A stretch of 64,000 nt of DNA from Hysterangium stoloniferum. Lineage: Eukaryota; Basidiomycota; Agaricomycetes; Hysterangiales; Hysterangiaceae. A program made the position numbers and the translations under genes. Under the pieces are notes generated by a model, which did no database searches, was not told where the DNA came from, and saw only the letters and a program-made list of their open reading frames with translations. This document shows positions 12,185-23,533 of the stretch, piece after piece; within the stretch, counting starts at the first letter, position 1, and each line of letters opens with the position of its first letter. The stretch lies in contig WHVD01000001.1 of the NCBI GenBank assembly GCA_015178975.1, positions 4,092,001 through 4,156,000 on the forward strand, read 5' to 3'.

Positions 12185-12540
12185 GTCGCTTACATCATAC
12201 TCATTTCTTCTCTTTTCCATTAAGCACCGTTAACACGGTGTGATCAGGCAATTGCAAATGTGACAAGTGCTGTCGGAAACTCGTTGGCGGAGGCAGGACC
12301 GGTCAACCTGGCACAGGGAGCGTGAGAAGTAGCAGGGATGGTGGCGAGGGAGGCACGGGACGGAGGCAGTGATGAGGTGCTTGCTGTTCGACAATAAATA
12401 TTGTTGAAAAAAATTGATATAACTATTGTTCCATCTGAGTTGAGCTGGGCTTGAACACATGGCACTTGCACAAATTCTCTTCATAAAGACTGGAATCAAT
12501 TGAGTTATTGCAGGAAGAGCGAGCTCACACATGTAAATAT
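12185..12540. other. Spacer between nucleoporin fragment and Crypton
   Basis: Minus-strand frames of 75-107 codons have no recognisable domain. A short inverted repeat CACCGT/ACGGTG lies at about 12225-12240. It could hold lost 5' exons of the nucleoporin or the 3' end of the Crypton; I cannot tell which. Confidence 0.25.
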
Positions 12541-12545
12541 ATAAA

Positions 12546-15519
12546 TTATCCAAACCCTATCATTTTGCTGTGTTTGTTACTGTGGGCTTTAGATATACCC
12601 ATATTCTTGCTTTGACGGGACCTAGCTGTACCATTCTTAATCTTCATCTCGCGAATGGCAGCCATCAATCCGGTTGTTCCATCCATGGCCATGGGCCATT
12701 TAGCAAGGAACTCAGACTCATTGCGATTACAGCTATCAACCATTTAGCATGAGTTTTAAATAATTTGTTCAATTTAAAATTACAGAAATACTCACTTGTT
12801 TATAAACTCCATAGCAATCACTTCTCAGGTGTGAAAATTCATTGCAAATGCAATCCACCATGATGACGGCCAATCTCTTAGTGGGGGGATGCCATGTTTA
12901 GGGTCCCCATCCTCCCAGTCTTGGATGAAAAGTCGCCATCGTGTGTCTTTTGGTGCATTTGTATGGATTGGCACCCAAATCCCAACAGGAGGAGACAGAA
13001 TTTCGGAATTTTCAGTTGTTGATATCTGAGTTGAGGGAGTGTTAACTAAGGTTGCGGTGTGGACAGCTTGGTTATGTCCACTATACTCAGTTGAACGATG
13101 CTGAGAATACGATAGATTAGGTGTATGTCCAGTTACGCTATTAGTAATCAAGTTTGTTATATGTTGCTCGAGGCCTCCTATCAGTGCCTTGATCTCTCCA
13201 ACAGTAGCATTCTGCATATCAGTGTGTTCTCCCATGAAAGATATATCTGCTTCACGCTTGATAGGATGCAAGGCATCACCATGACCCTCTTCATAATAGT
13301 GCAGTTCATCCAATAGGTATCGAATAAGTGTATCTTTCTAAAAATATATGTCAATTGCATGGAACTTGCAGCAGCAGATGTACATATCTTACATGTTCAC
13401 CTTCTGCCCAACCACCCCACCATCGGATTGTGGCCAGTGTCCATCATTGTTACGACCGTGTCGCAACCCTATCGGTCCCGAGGTTATCACCACTTGTCAA
13501 TGTTTCAAGTCACCATCTCGGAAACCATCAGCCCCGAAGCTGACGAATGTTTTCGCGAAGATCAAACTCCGTTTACGCCCACGTCAAAATAACTCGTATT
13601 GTCTGGTCAAACTTTGATACGTCCCCTTTATTATGTTGATCCGTTCAATCTTATGCTTCGCATATGTCTATCTATATTTGTAGTCCTTGAACTATTTCCT
13701 TTTATCGTAATCCCGCTCTCGGTTATCATCGGCCTCTGAACTAATCATAAACTTCCTGTTCCTAGTCAAGCTTATTGTTAATACCGTGTTCCGCCCTTCT
13801 CCCCATTAGTATTTTCCAGACGCCTGTTACTTGTATATGAACCCGCTGTAGTTGTAGTCACCAGGCAATCAGAATATCGACTCAGAATACCCTCATACGC
13901 CTGTATCAGTCTCATACTAAGAATCCCCCCATCCTCGCCCACTCCCGGCCCCGACCCCTTGGCCCGACGCTCGACTTGTCCTTCGATTCCGATCGGTATC
14001 ACGCCGAAAGGTACTCATTAGGATTAGTCTTCGCCTGCCCGAAATTTAAGGACACCCTATGGATATTTGCGAGGGCGCAGCACATAAGCTGAAGCCAAGT
14101 CCTTCCGATCGGTCCCTGTCGGCCACCGACATTAGTCAGTTTTCAGTTGTTAACAATCGTTTTCCAATAGGAGCAAACATAAACCGGTATTGAGCTCCAC
14201 CCCTCCTGAGACAGTGAGTTGTCAGCCGAGCCTTTGAATTATCAATTCCTGTGCTTGCTGTAAACTCGTCAATCCATTTTTGAACAATGTCATGTGACAT
14301 TGGTCTCTCAGGATGTGCCACGCCATTTACATTGATGGAAGGAAAGAAATAGTCCTCATCTTGCAATGCTCTCCCATAGACATGAGTTTCTAGATAACTG
14401 ATCCAGACCTTCATGTGATAATCCAGATCTGCTGCAGGCAATTCAGGCTGGGGATAAATTTCATATATATGACCTGAAATTTCACATAAATTAACTCTTA
14501 CATTACCATAGAAAGAATAGCAGACCTCGGAGTTCAGATTCTTTACTCATTTTATTTTGCCAATTTTTTCGTTGTTCCAGGCTGATTTGCCAATGTGGGA
14601 TTCGGAAACAATCCTCCGTTACACAATTAAAGTGAGATGTTTCCATTTCAGCTGTAAAGTTTCAAAATTTCTAGAGATAGCAATGGCAATGTCATTCAGA
14701 TACATTGTCCAATATCTGAATATATGTACCTTGTCCATACTGTCCAACCAATTGAAGACAATGCCTGCCAGCCAAGGTGCTTATGGACATTATAACGCTC
14801 TGTAAGTAACATTGTTGTTGCTGGTGGAAGTGATGTCAGCATGGAACACTGCTGCCTTGACCAGGCATATATGCATTCCAAGTACTGCAGTGACATTGCT
14901 CCTGAGTGTGTCCATATTCCATCCTCACCACCCTTCTTCCAAACAGCACTAATGGTCTCCTGGACATCATAAGCAGTTGAAGGATTTCCAAAGGCACAGT
15001 TTGCTTCCTCATCCCACCTCCAAGGACCTTGATAAAGGCCTTCCACATCTCTAATAGAAGGAAGGTAAGTGTTGGTGCAAAGGCAGCAGGTTGGATTGAG
15101 AGACTTACGCTCTGTCCCAGTATTTCTGAAATCCAGCATGTATACCCTCTGCTGTTGATTGGCCACAACTATTTGTGAAGCATTTAAATGATATAAATGT
15201 TGCTAGAGCCCATGGTAAAGCCCGGTTTGGTGTTTCGTAAAATGCATGAATTAAATCGAAACTGGTCCATTTCACATCACCGAGTCCCTCTGGACAGCCC
15301 CTGGGATGCTCAAGCCCTTCATTACCTCTTAATTCCTTTGCTACCTCTGCCAACCACTCCTTTCCTCATCATACATGACCGTCATAGTCCTGTGTAGTTT
15401 TTGCTGCCAAACCATGTTTCTTTTTGGAGGCCCTGCTTTGTTTTTGCAATTTCACCAAGGGTGAGTCTTGCTTTCACAGTCTTCTTCTCAGCTTTTGTTG
15501 GTTTTCTACTACCAGGCAT
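12546..15519 (-). pseudogene. Crypton-type tyrosine recombinase, disrupted
   Basis: Minus-strand gene in several exons starting near MPGSRKPTKAEKK (15519). Order: N-terminal segment with GKEWLAEVAKEL and CFTNSCGQSTAEGIH (15350-15110), QGPWRWDEEANCAFGN (15040-14980), HSGAMSLQYLE (near 14900), YLETHVYGRALQDEDYFFP (14400-14330), then the recombinase motif THCLRRGGAQYRF, which carries the H-x-x-R signature (14230-14180). The reading continues beyond a 708-bp LTR insertion with WWGGWAEGE and RYLLDELHYYEE, the expected place of the catalytic Tyr. The C-terminus has the GDP...PPLRDWP pattern of the GCR1_C DNA-binding domain found in fungal Cryptons. Cryptons move as DNA circles using a tyrosine recombinase. 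Stops (TGA) occur before GKEWL, after FAMNFHT and elsewhere, so the gene is dead. Confidence 0.85.
13448..14155 (+). mobile_element. Solo LTR, Ty3/gypsy family A, inside the Crypton
   Basis: Begins TGTTACGACC and ends TTGTTAACA, with the CGCAGCACATAAGCTGAAGCC block also seen in the LTR at 60798-61341. It splits the Crypton exactly between the GKR codons and the tryptophan that follows. Flanking 5-mers are ATCAT (13443-13447) and ATCGT (14156-14160), a target duplication with one mismatch. Removing 708 bp plus one 5-mer restores an open reading frame. No internal gag-pol remains, so LTR-LTR recombination is inferred. Confidence 0.85.
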
Positions 15520-15837
15520 TTTTACGAGATGGTTAAGTGATAGAGAAATATTTTTTGGAACTTTTTGCAATGTCAATTAAGATTTAGATCTGTTTTGTAT
15601 TCTAGCAGCGTCAAATTGAAACGGCGATAAATTGAAATTGAAACAACGATGTATTGGTATTTCATTGCCCTAGCTAGATATGGTACTAGAGATAATGAAG
15701 ATATTGAAATTCCCATCGGAGTATCCACCTACAGAGAACCAGTGTGATGAGGGTGAGGAAATAGGGTTGCAGGTTGCAGACTCAATCGAGCTGCAAGAAA
15801 GCTAATCAATAATATATTGATATTTGCAAAGCCTTAC
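15520..15837. other. Gap between Crypton and protease relic
   Basis: About 320 bp with no recognised gene. It includes the probable Crypton 5' flank and a continuation of the protease strand that no longer resembles a protease. Confidence 0.3.
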
Positions 15838-16256
15838 CAAGGATGCCAGCAGTAGTTGAGAGAATGGAGGTGCTACCGTATTTGATGCTCTGGTCAAGTC
15901 CCCAGAAGTCGCTAGCAGGGTTCATGGACATAATGGACACGAAGGTGATGTCTCCTGTGAACTAGCTTGAATCGGTTCCGCAGAAGGTGATCTGACCACT
16001 AGCCTCAGAGGTGGAGGTGAGGTGGAGGTGCTAAGGGTGCCTACTGTGAGACTGGCGGGTCCTGCAATAAATGGATACATCAATGACAACTATAATAACA
16101 TTGACAATATGACTAACCAATTCCCAAGATTCCATTGACACCTGTGGTGGAGGTGCAAACATTGTTATGCCTAAGGACTGATAATGCTTTGAACCAGCCT
16201 TACCATCGAAGCCCTAGCTGGTGGTTGCCACACTGATGCTCAGCGATTTGATTACC
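15838..16256 (-). pseudogene. Pepsin-like (A1) secreted aspartic protease relic
   Basis: Spliced minus-strand reading gives SLSISVATTS-stop-GFDG, then VNGILGIG, PASLTVGTLSTSTS, ASGQITFCGTDSS-stop-FTGDITFVSI, and SDFWGLDQSIKYGSTSILS. This is the centre of polyporopepsin-type A1 proteases (GFDGVDGILGIGP..., GELTFGGTDSSKFTG..., WGIDQSIKYG...). Introns read as GT-AG at 16203-16142 and 16117-16062. Two in-frame TAG stops and a frameshift near 16010-16030 kill it. Neither catalytic Asp motif lies in the retained part. Homology stops at a GTAAGG at 15837, so it is truncated at both ends. Confidence 0.75.
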
Positions 16257-16261
16257 AGACA

Positions 16262-17170
16262 GTTTTGCTGCTTCGCATGTTCGCTTGGCCTGCAGAGGGT
16301 AAGCAGCATATGAGGTGATGTGCATTGTGAGCATACCTGCCACCGCACCTCCTCAATTGCCTTGTCCTTTTCGATCCAGGGTCCTTCTCGTATAATCTCG
16401 CCAGTTGACAAGGTAATGAATTCGATGAATGTGATTGGATAGATCTTGAAGGTAACGTGAGTGATAACAGATTAATCAGCGGGCGACGGCTCACGTTTGT
16501 GATAATTAGATCTAGCAGAGGTACACCCCCACCATCTGGCGTTAGACTTCGCAAAGTGGCCACAAACGGTGTGGATTTAAACCCAAGCAAGGTATGCCAT
16601 GAAGCTAAATGTGTTGAGTTTCCGGAAAGTATAAGATGTACACTATCGTAAGCCTCTAAGATTTCCATGGGGTCCTTCTTCAATGAATCAAGCTGGCAGT
16701 AGAGATCTTCATACATAGTTTCATTCTCAGTAAGAACGATACATACCCTAGCCCCACTACATGCAATCTTCCTCCCAGTGCGCAAGACTTTATTTCGAGC
16801 GGCACATGCGAGTGATTCGTCGACCTTCGCACAAAGACGGTACCATCCATCCGTGATCTCCAGTTCAGGATGTGCAGGGACCGATTGACCAGCATCGTCA
16901 ATATGTTCATCTGTCCAGAATATATTAGATATACACAGAACGATTGGCCCCGATGGCGGGCATCCTGTGTGGTTATGAGGCGTAATGCAGGACGGGAACT
17001 ACCGGCAAGCTCGCGTTGATATCTATCAACATTCTTCCATGAGCAGAGTTCATTAGTTGCAAAAACAATCATACCGCATATGTAGCTGCCACATAACCTC
17101 ATCCCAACTCCACTTCTTTGCGATCTTCTCAGGCTCTAAACATGCCATTCCAATCATTTCGACCATTTAG
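16262..17170 (-). pseudogene. BRCA2/Brh2-like DNA-binding-domain fragment
   Basis: Minus-strand exons show, in order, the end of the helical domain (KWSWDEVMWQLHMR, 17125-17075), an intron starting GTATGA, YQRELAGSSRPALRLIT, then in a shifted frame GPIVLCISNIFW and LEITDGWYRL (OB1 start), GRKIACSGAR, an intron, DPMEILEAYDSVHLILSGNS, WHTLLGF, FVATLRSLTPDGGG, VPLLDLIIT and GEIIREGPW at the OB1-tower junction. The series matches the BRCA2 helical/OB1 layout, which loads Rad51 on single-stranded DNA. A one-base loss near 16957-16966 breaks the frame. The tower, OB2/OB3 and all upstream parts are missing, so this is a fragment; a working copy presumably lies elsewhere. Confidence 0.8.
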
Positions 17171-17199
17171 GTACAACACGAAGATGTCTGCTAGCGAGT

Positions 17200-17570
17200 G
17201 TGACCAGATTGGTAACTAGTAATCCATTATATACATCAACCGAAGTCAGAGGATACAAAGAACAACTTACATTCGTCTCCAGACTAAATTTGAACGCATC
17301 ACAGGGGGAGAAACCAGATTTGTCACATCTACGTATATTCGGAAGTCCTGTTAGTGTGGTGATTCCGAAGCAAAAACAACTGAAATGGGACTCACGGTCA
17401 AAAATAGGCTACATGGTGGGTTATGAGTTGTATTCTTCGGATTATTTGGTGTGGGTGCCCAGGTGAGGTGAATCGAGCAAGTGAGAGATTTAATATTTCA
17501 CGAGGAGGTGATATCGTTATCGTCCCCAGTCCCATGCATGAATCACAACCCTGAAAAAAAAGACATCAAA
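17200..17570 (+). pseudogene. Ty1/copia pol fragment, second copy
   Basis: Same copia region as 7928-8290 (GEKPDLSHLRIFGSPV, DSRSKIGYMVGYELYS, LVWVP) but with a stop straight after LVWVPR and a different 5' flank. It opens repeat D copy 2. Confidence 0.75.
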
Positions 17571-18035
17571 GTACACTCACACTCAGGAGTCTGGTTCGAT
17601 AACTGACAATGGTACACTGCCGAGAATGGAAGACACAATGTGGTTGCCATATTCGTTGCTGTCACTTACATAAGCAAGTGTGGTTCTAAGGGTGTGCAAT
17701 GAATATTTGGTGATTGGTTGTTTGTGAGCTGAAAAAATCAATCACTTTGATATTTGAACACAAAATAATTTTAGTTTGATATTTATATAATGTAGGTTAT
17801 AGTCGACAGGGTAATTAGAGCATCTACCACCTGCCCTCCACGAAAGTATTGGCCAAGCTGCCATCTGCTAGCCTTAATTAAGAGGAAATTTGTAGAAAAG
17901 AATAAAAATATCACACACTAAATATTATCAAGTTATTTAAGCTAGTAATAATTTATTAAGCTAGATTTAAGGCATAAGTGATTACTAAGTTCGCAAAAAG
18001 GCCGAACTAAGCTAGCCGAACTTAGTTCGCCAATT
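17284..18035 (+). repeat. Dispersed repeat D, copy 2
   Basis: Nearly collinear with 8024-8785. The right end runs into a family C block (GAACTTAGTTCGCCAATTTT). Confidence 0.75.
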
Positions 18036-18579
18036 TTAAGCCGCTTTTGGCCACCCCGTTTTGCCTCCGTGCTCATCCCGCGGGATACCCCGCGCCCGAG
18101 ATTCCCGAGTATTCCCGATTGGGCATTATCTTCCCACGCTGGGTCGCCCCTGGGCAAAATATAAAATATATATATATATATATATTTACAATATTTACAA
18201 TATAATTGGGAGAGACCATCAGCACAACTCGCTGGATGCTTGACGAAACAATATTATACCTACCAACCGGGGCATATCTTCAAGGAAAGTCTGAACCCTC
18301 ACCCTTCTTCGGCGCATATTCTACTTTTTCATTTTATCGCTGACCATGGATACTTGCAACAGAAACGGTGCTACTGCGATGGATTCACACACGTATATAT
18401 ATATGTAATCGAGTACTTAGTGGGCAGGTCACAAACCAAAATGATCTCAGCTAACATAATTAAGACATTGCTAATATTTTATTAGAAATCCGAGTACTCC
18501 TCATCTACGCGGGTGCATAAACTCAAGGTACAGCATCGAATTGCTGCATATTGCATCGTCTGCTAATTTAGATCAAGCC
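18036..18579. other. Repeat C block, TA microsatellite, no gene
   Basis: A GC-rich family C segment with CCCGCGGGATACCCCGCG and CCGAGTATTCCCGATT is followed by an (AT)n tract near 18163-18184. The rest shows no recognised feature. The GH3 fragment begins at its right edge. Confidence 0.4.
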
Positions 18580-19996
18580 TAGGAATAAACCCGACATCCA
18601 TTATCCAACAGGGGGCGCACGCATCAAAGGTAAACTCCGTCCCCGTCCCGCTGGCGTCGCACAATTCGAGTTCGGGCTGATTGTTACTGGACAAGGAAAG
18701 CTCTACATAGACGGCAAGCTTGTTATCGACAACTGGACGAAGCAGCGCCAGGGCCAGGCATTTTTCGGTATGGGCACACTAGAAGAAAGAGGGGTAATAG
18801 ACGTCAAACCGGGGGTCAGCCATGAGATCGTCATCGAGCTCTCGAGTATTACGGGGCCTAGGGGGGATAACCCTGGGGGCCTGCCCACACAGGCTGGTGT
18901 TCGACTAGGAGGTCGTGACGTCATTAGCGAAGACAAGTTGATGGAGTCGGCTGTACAGCTTGCGAAGGAGGCGGATGTCGTAATCGTTGTCATTGGCTTG
19001 AACAGCGATTGGGAGTCGGAAGGCTATGACAGGACAACATTGGATCTCCCCGGAAGGACTAATGAACTGGTGGAAAGGGTGGCGGCTGTTAATAAGAAGA
19101 CTGTCATCATTAGTCAAATGGTAATTAAAGTTTTGAGACCATTGTACCAAAGTTGTACTGATGATGCCATTTAATAGGGTTCAGCTATTACGATGCCATG
19201 GATAGACTCTGTGCCCGCCTTGGTCCATGCATGGTATCTGGGTAATGCGACTGGTGCTGCCATTGCCGATGTTATTTTCGGAAAGGTTAATCCCTCAGGG
19301 AAACTTTCTTTAACGTTCCCCCGCCGTCTTGAAGATACACCGTCCTATGGACATTTCGGCTCTGAGAACGGAAAGGTGCTAATATATTTGCTTCTTTTCT
19401 ACTGCATCCTGTTGACTTATTTTTCAAAGGTTCGGTATGGCGAAGATCTTTTTGTGGTGCGTTTGAAAGACAGCTTGGGAGAAAATTAAATACTGATGTG
19501 AGCAGGGATACAAACATTACCTTCATCGCAAGATTGCGACTCTTTTCCCATTCGGGTAAAAACCTCCTTCTTCTCAGGAGTTAAGATTTCTGACCTGGAG
19601 TCTAGATTCGGTCTGTCCTATACCTCCTTCGAATACTCAACCATCAGTCTCTCGTCGCCACAACGTTTTGACGGGGCATCCACAGTCAACCTCTCAGTCA
19701 AAGTTACCAACACAAGCTCTGTTTCTGGATCTGAGATTGTCCAGGTATACACGTCGCTTCCGACTACCTCCGAACTCACGCACCCTCCTCGCTCACTGAA
19801 AGCATTCGCCAAAGTCGCATTGCAGCCCAGAGAGAGTAAGACCGTGCTCCTCACGCTCGACAAATATGCTGTTTCCTATTGGGAAGAGAGGATTCAGAAG
19901 TGGGTCGCCGAAAAGGGAGTGTATACCGTGTATGTAGCTGCTTCAAGTGAAGATGTGAAGGAAAGTAAAACCTTGTTCGAATGGACAGGTCTGTAG
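18580..19996 (+). pseudogene. GH3 beta-glucosidase, 5'-truncated (PA14 to FnIII-like end)
   Basis: Coding starts abruptly at GNKPDIHYPTGG-like sequence; an in-frame TAG lies just upstream. Order: PA14 domain (GQGKLYIDGKLVIDNW, 18690-18745), GH3 C-terminal domain (ADVVIVVIGLNSDWESEGYD and LDLPGRTNEL, 18970-19070), PSGKLSLTFPRRLED (19290-19335), RYGEDLFV, GYKHYL, FPFGFGLSYTSFEYS and an FnIII-like tail ending TLFEWTGL with TAG at 19994. Four GT-AG introns: 19121-19177, 19376-19429, 19457-19505, 19556-19605. Exons 18590-19996 are fully open. The N-terminal GH3 barrel with the nucleophile Asp is absent, so the enzyme cannot be active. The family cleaves terminal beta-glucosides from cello-oligosaccharides. 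Confidence 0.85.
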
Positions 19997-21800
19997 TCTC
20001 TGTATCTTTATAGTTGTAACAAGGTTGTTAACGTATCAAGCTACGGTTATTTTAGCGAAATAGCAGATTGTTATATTACAAGCGAAGCATGACTCAACGG
20101 AATTGACTATCCCTGCGACTTGAATAAAGATATACTGAGAATTAACTGAGACATCCTCAGCACCATTCGTGTGCAGGCGTGTCGTGGGGTTTGGGGCAAA
20201 GGTTTGTGTTACAAACTCCCGCTGCACAGGAGGTCAAAGACGAGTTTGTGATTGGCATACAGCATGTAATCTGCACATATCTCTAGCGTGAATGCAAATA
20301 CACATCAGCATCTTTGACTGTTCAAGAATTGCCTCATATAGACTCTATACTCACTAGTACCCAAAATGACCATTCAGAGATGGTTCAGTCCATTTTCTCT
20401 TTGATGAGTGGTTGCGGTAGACATTGAAAAAGGCGGCCCCCCAAAAATAGACATAGCCATTAGAGAAATGACAGTGGTAAAGTTCACCCAGATGCACTAG
20501 TATGTATGTATGATGATGGTGGAGTAGCACTGTGACACAAAAAAAACCCTCATGGTAGTGGTGATGTAAAAATGCACTCAGAGGTGAGGGTAAGATGTCG
20601 AGGCAGAGTGAGACACAAAGTTGCTTACATAATCGAACATACTTCCCTTTCATAGGCTCGAGTAGTTTATTTTGATTGATAACCTTTTTGCACTGAAGAT
20701 AATAATATATATTTTGATTTATAATTTATATAATTAATAATAGAACATTATGGAGTTGGAAAGTGTGTTGGTTTCGTAACAAACCACATGATAGCCACTT
20801 TTGCCCATAATATAATTGCAAGGCTCACCATCCAGCAGCCTCGAATGCAATAAAACTCGCTGAAAGGTTCTTTTGTATGTGAAGAGAATGAATAACAGTC
20901 AATATAAGCTACACAGAATTCTTCAGGTTGGATTTTAAGCATAAGTTGCAATTAAGTCACCTACAAGGCCTAATTAAGTTAACCGAGCTTAATTTTAAGG
21001 CAAATTTTAAGGAATTTTAAGGGCTCGCATCAACAAACCAGGTGATTTTATAGTACAAAGATGGCTGCTAGACCTTTTCTCTACTATTAAAAGGCCAATT
21101 ACCCATTTTATATAATATTTGAAGTGTAATACAGGCCCAACACATCAAATAAATTTCATTGCACGGCCTGTGGCCTTAAGCGCGCGTCGAAGAAATGTAA
21201 GCTGCCCAATTTTGTACGACTATATGTATATATGATAAATGCTACATGAAAGATGAATTAAATTCAAAATTATTTCCAGTTTCAATGGCAATGCAGTTAA
21301 CTATGTGTCTCATCCATTGTGAGATTTGAATAAATTCAAAAAACTGTCTAAATCAATATTTTTATGCATTAAAAAATCACTTTGTAAAAAAGATCTAGAA
21401 AATTCCAAGAAAATTATTGTGCCATCTTAAATTAATCTATTAATCTATTCATTCATTCAATTTTTTATTTATTTATTTTTCAGTAAAAAAACGAGCCATG
21501 TGAGCATGACTGATGGCGTTTAGGGCACAATGAAGGTGGTTAGAGTGGTGTTTGAGCGGGTTCGCGGCAGTTTCCGAGGGATAATCCTACACTATCCCAA
21601 CTATCCCAATTTTAAGCGGTTAGCGAATTTTAACACCAAAAGGCTTAAAATTTCGGAGTTAAGGGGACTTAGGGTTCCAAACCATGTATTCCAACAGAAA
21701 TATCTTAAAAGGCGGCAGACCACACCCCTGTTCAACAATCCCGTTTCCTATGCGCTCATGGCCGAGGTGTGATTGCGGATGACAGTGCATATTCATCTGA
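19997..21800. other. No gene; repeat C blocks
   Basis: AT-rich. Family C blocks lie at about 20938-21040 (TTAATTTTAAGGCAAATTTT) and 21555-21690 (GGTTCGCGGCAGTTTCCGAG and downstream TTTAAGCGG words). Remaining frames are short and without domains. Confidence 0.4.
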
Positions 21801-21824
21801 CAAAGTCTGAAGTTGAGATCTGTT

Positions 21825-23533
21825 TCAGCCAAGTATAGAAAGTAGAGGTGGGGGTGTCATTACCATCTGTGCAGGGAAGTTCGGGTTCTGAAACCACGTG
21901 TCGACACCTAATATGACACTGCTAAAAATTGTACGGCCACGGTCGGTACTGGTTAAGGGATCAGAACTTTTGCAATTATCACGCGCCGCTTTTCGAAGAT
22001 TGACTAAAATCCGTGCAGTGAATATTGCATGGAAGACGCGTTGCGTACTACTGTAGTAATGAATTTGTGAATTTGGAAAACGAAAGAGATGCACGGACAG
22101 CACGAGGCTAGGCGCGGGCTTGGGCTAGGTAAGTTAGATTTAGCTTGTGTAAAATGTAGGGATATTGATATATACCTTGGTGACCAAAATAATCATGTTA
22201 ATAATTGATATGCCTTCCGACGGTAACGTGTCAACGTGATCGTCAAACCTATAACATATCCACACACCGATGAGGTAAACATAGTACAGTATACCTTTCA
22301 CCGCAAGGAGAATTAGCTGGCACCCTATGAGTAAGCTGAGAAAAATACCGTCTCGATATAATGTAACAATAAGACGGGAGCTGCTTCTTCTGACTGACAG
22401 GAGGAAGTCCCAGTGTGATGCTAGGTATAGAATTGACGCACATCAGTGCAAGACAGTACTCACAATGTTGAAAGCATCTGCGCGTGGTCAATATTAAGAT
22501 GACTGAAAAGGTCGAATAAGTAGACGAAGGCTGTAGGTGGATGGCGAATACTTGTTTCGAATATCACAAGAAAGATGTAGTCGAGAAATATTATGTTACC
22601 AGGAGGCGTCACGGCCCAGCAAACATAGTCTGCGTTTCCAATTGGACTTGGTCCATCTGAGTGGCTCATAGTCATGAAGGATTTAAATCACGGTCTGGAA
22701 ATGAGCGGTTTACATGTGATGAGCGAAATACCGTGGTAGGCGAAATATCCGATCGGACATGACAGCAGCACTGCTGCACAAACGAGCGATATCCCTATAG
22801 TACTATCTTTTCCCCAAACGGCCCAGGTTCGGAAAACTAGAACGACTGCAGCACATGTCCAATTATCTGTCTGGACATCCGTTGTGGAAAGGGTACATAC
22901 ATTCTGCAACAATAATCCCAGTTACAATCATTCCTGACAGATATGATGAGTATGTCCTCAGAATGAGATCGTTTCAAACATGACGAGTATCTCAATACCT
23001 CCAGCTAGTTTATATAAAACCTGGCAAATACTCGGAGTGGTACCTGGTGGCGCAACACGGGCTAATTAGGAGAGTGTTCAGATTTATTTTGGACAGGATC
23101 AGTTTCTATTCCACGTACTATAAAGAAGAAATGCACTATCCAGAAATGCGGGGTATTTCGTAGCATAAAATAGAACTTTTCCCGCGCTCCAGGGAGTGGG
23201 CCATATAAGATCAATTTCTGACCCTATGGTCAAGACGTGATCATACAACTGTATATCGACAGCCTTAGTCTCGATCTACACTTGCTTTGCCTGTTTAGGT
23301 ATTCCTAACACACCAATAAAGTAAAGCTGGCAACTACGTGAGGGTTAGTTAGTCTGGACAAATCAGTGGTCGATAAATGGTAAAGCACACATACGGTCAG
23401 AACACTAGAAGATAACGCCCCATTATTCACGCATAATCAAACTCGTACAACTACAAGGGCTCACCGTTGTAGTACGATAAGTCAATAAATCCGATGACAA
23501 AGTCTGAATATCGATGGTCTGTAATGAAGACAT
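21825..23533 (-). CDS. DUF6533 membrane protein, paralog 1
   Basis: Minus-strand intron-rich gene. Likely start MSSLQTIDIQTL (23533). DUF6533 core: IQLYDHVLTIGSEIDLIW then KVLFYATKYPAFLDSAFLLY (about 23255-23125). Later exons carry VVLVFRTWAVWGKDS followed by a membrane stretch (22860-22720), YVCWAVTPPGNIIFLDYIFL (22640-22560) and a C-terminal STQRVFHAIFTARILVNLRK block (22045-21990). LYDH...L....EI.LIW and (L/F)RTWA(V/I)WG are hallmarks of this basidiomycete family of multi-pass proteins of unknown function. I read the exons by motif and did not fix every splice site, so intactness is uncertain. It is the most diverged of three same-strand paralogs. Confidence 0.65.

Noticed and set aside
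11608-12223. Plus-strand frames of 138 and 144 codons
   Set aside because: Shadows of the FG-repeat nucleoporin on the minus strand; the repetitive codons keep other frames open.
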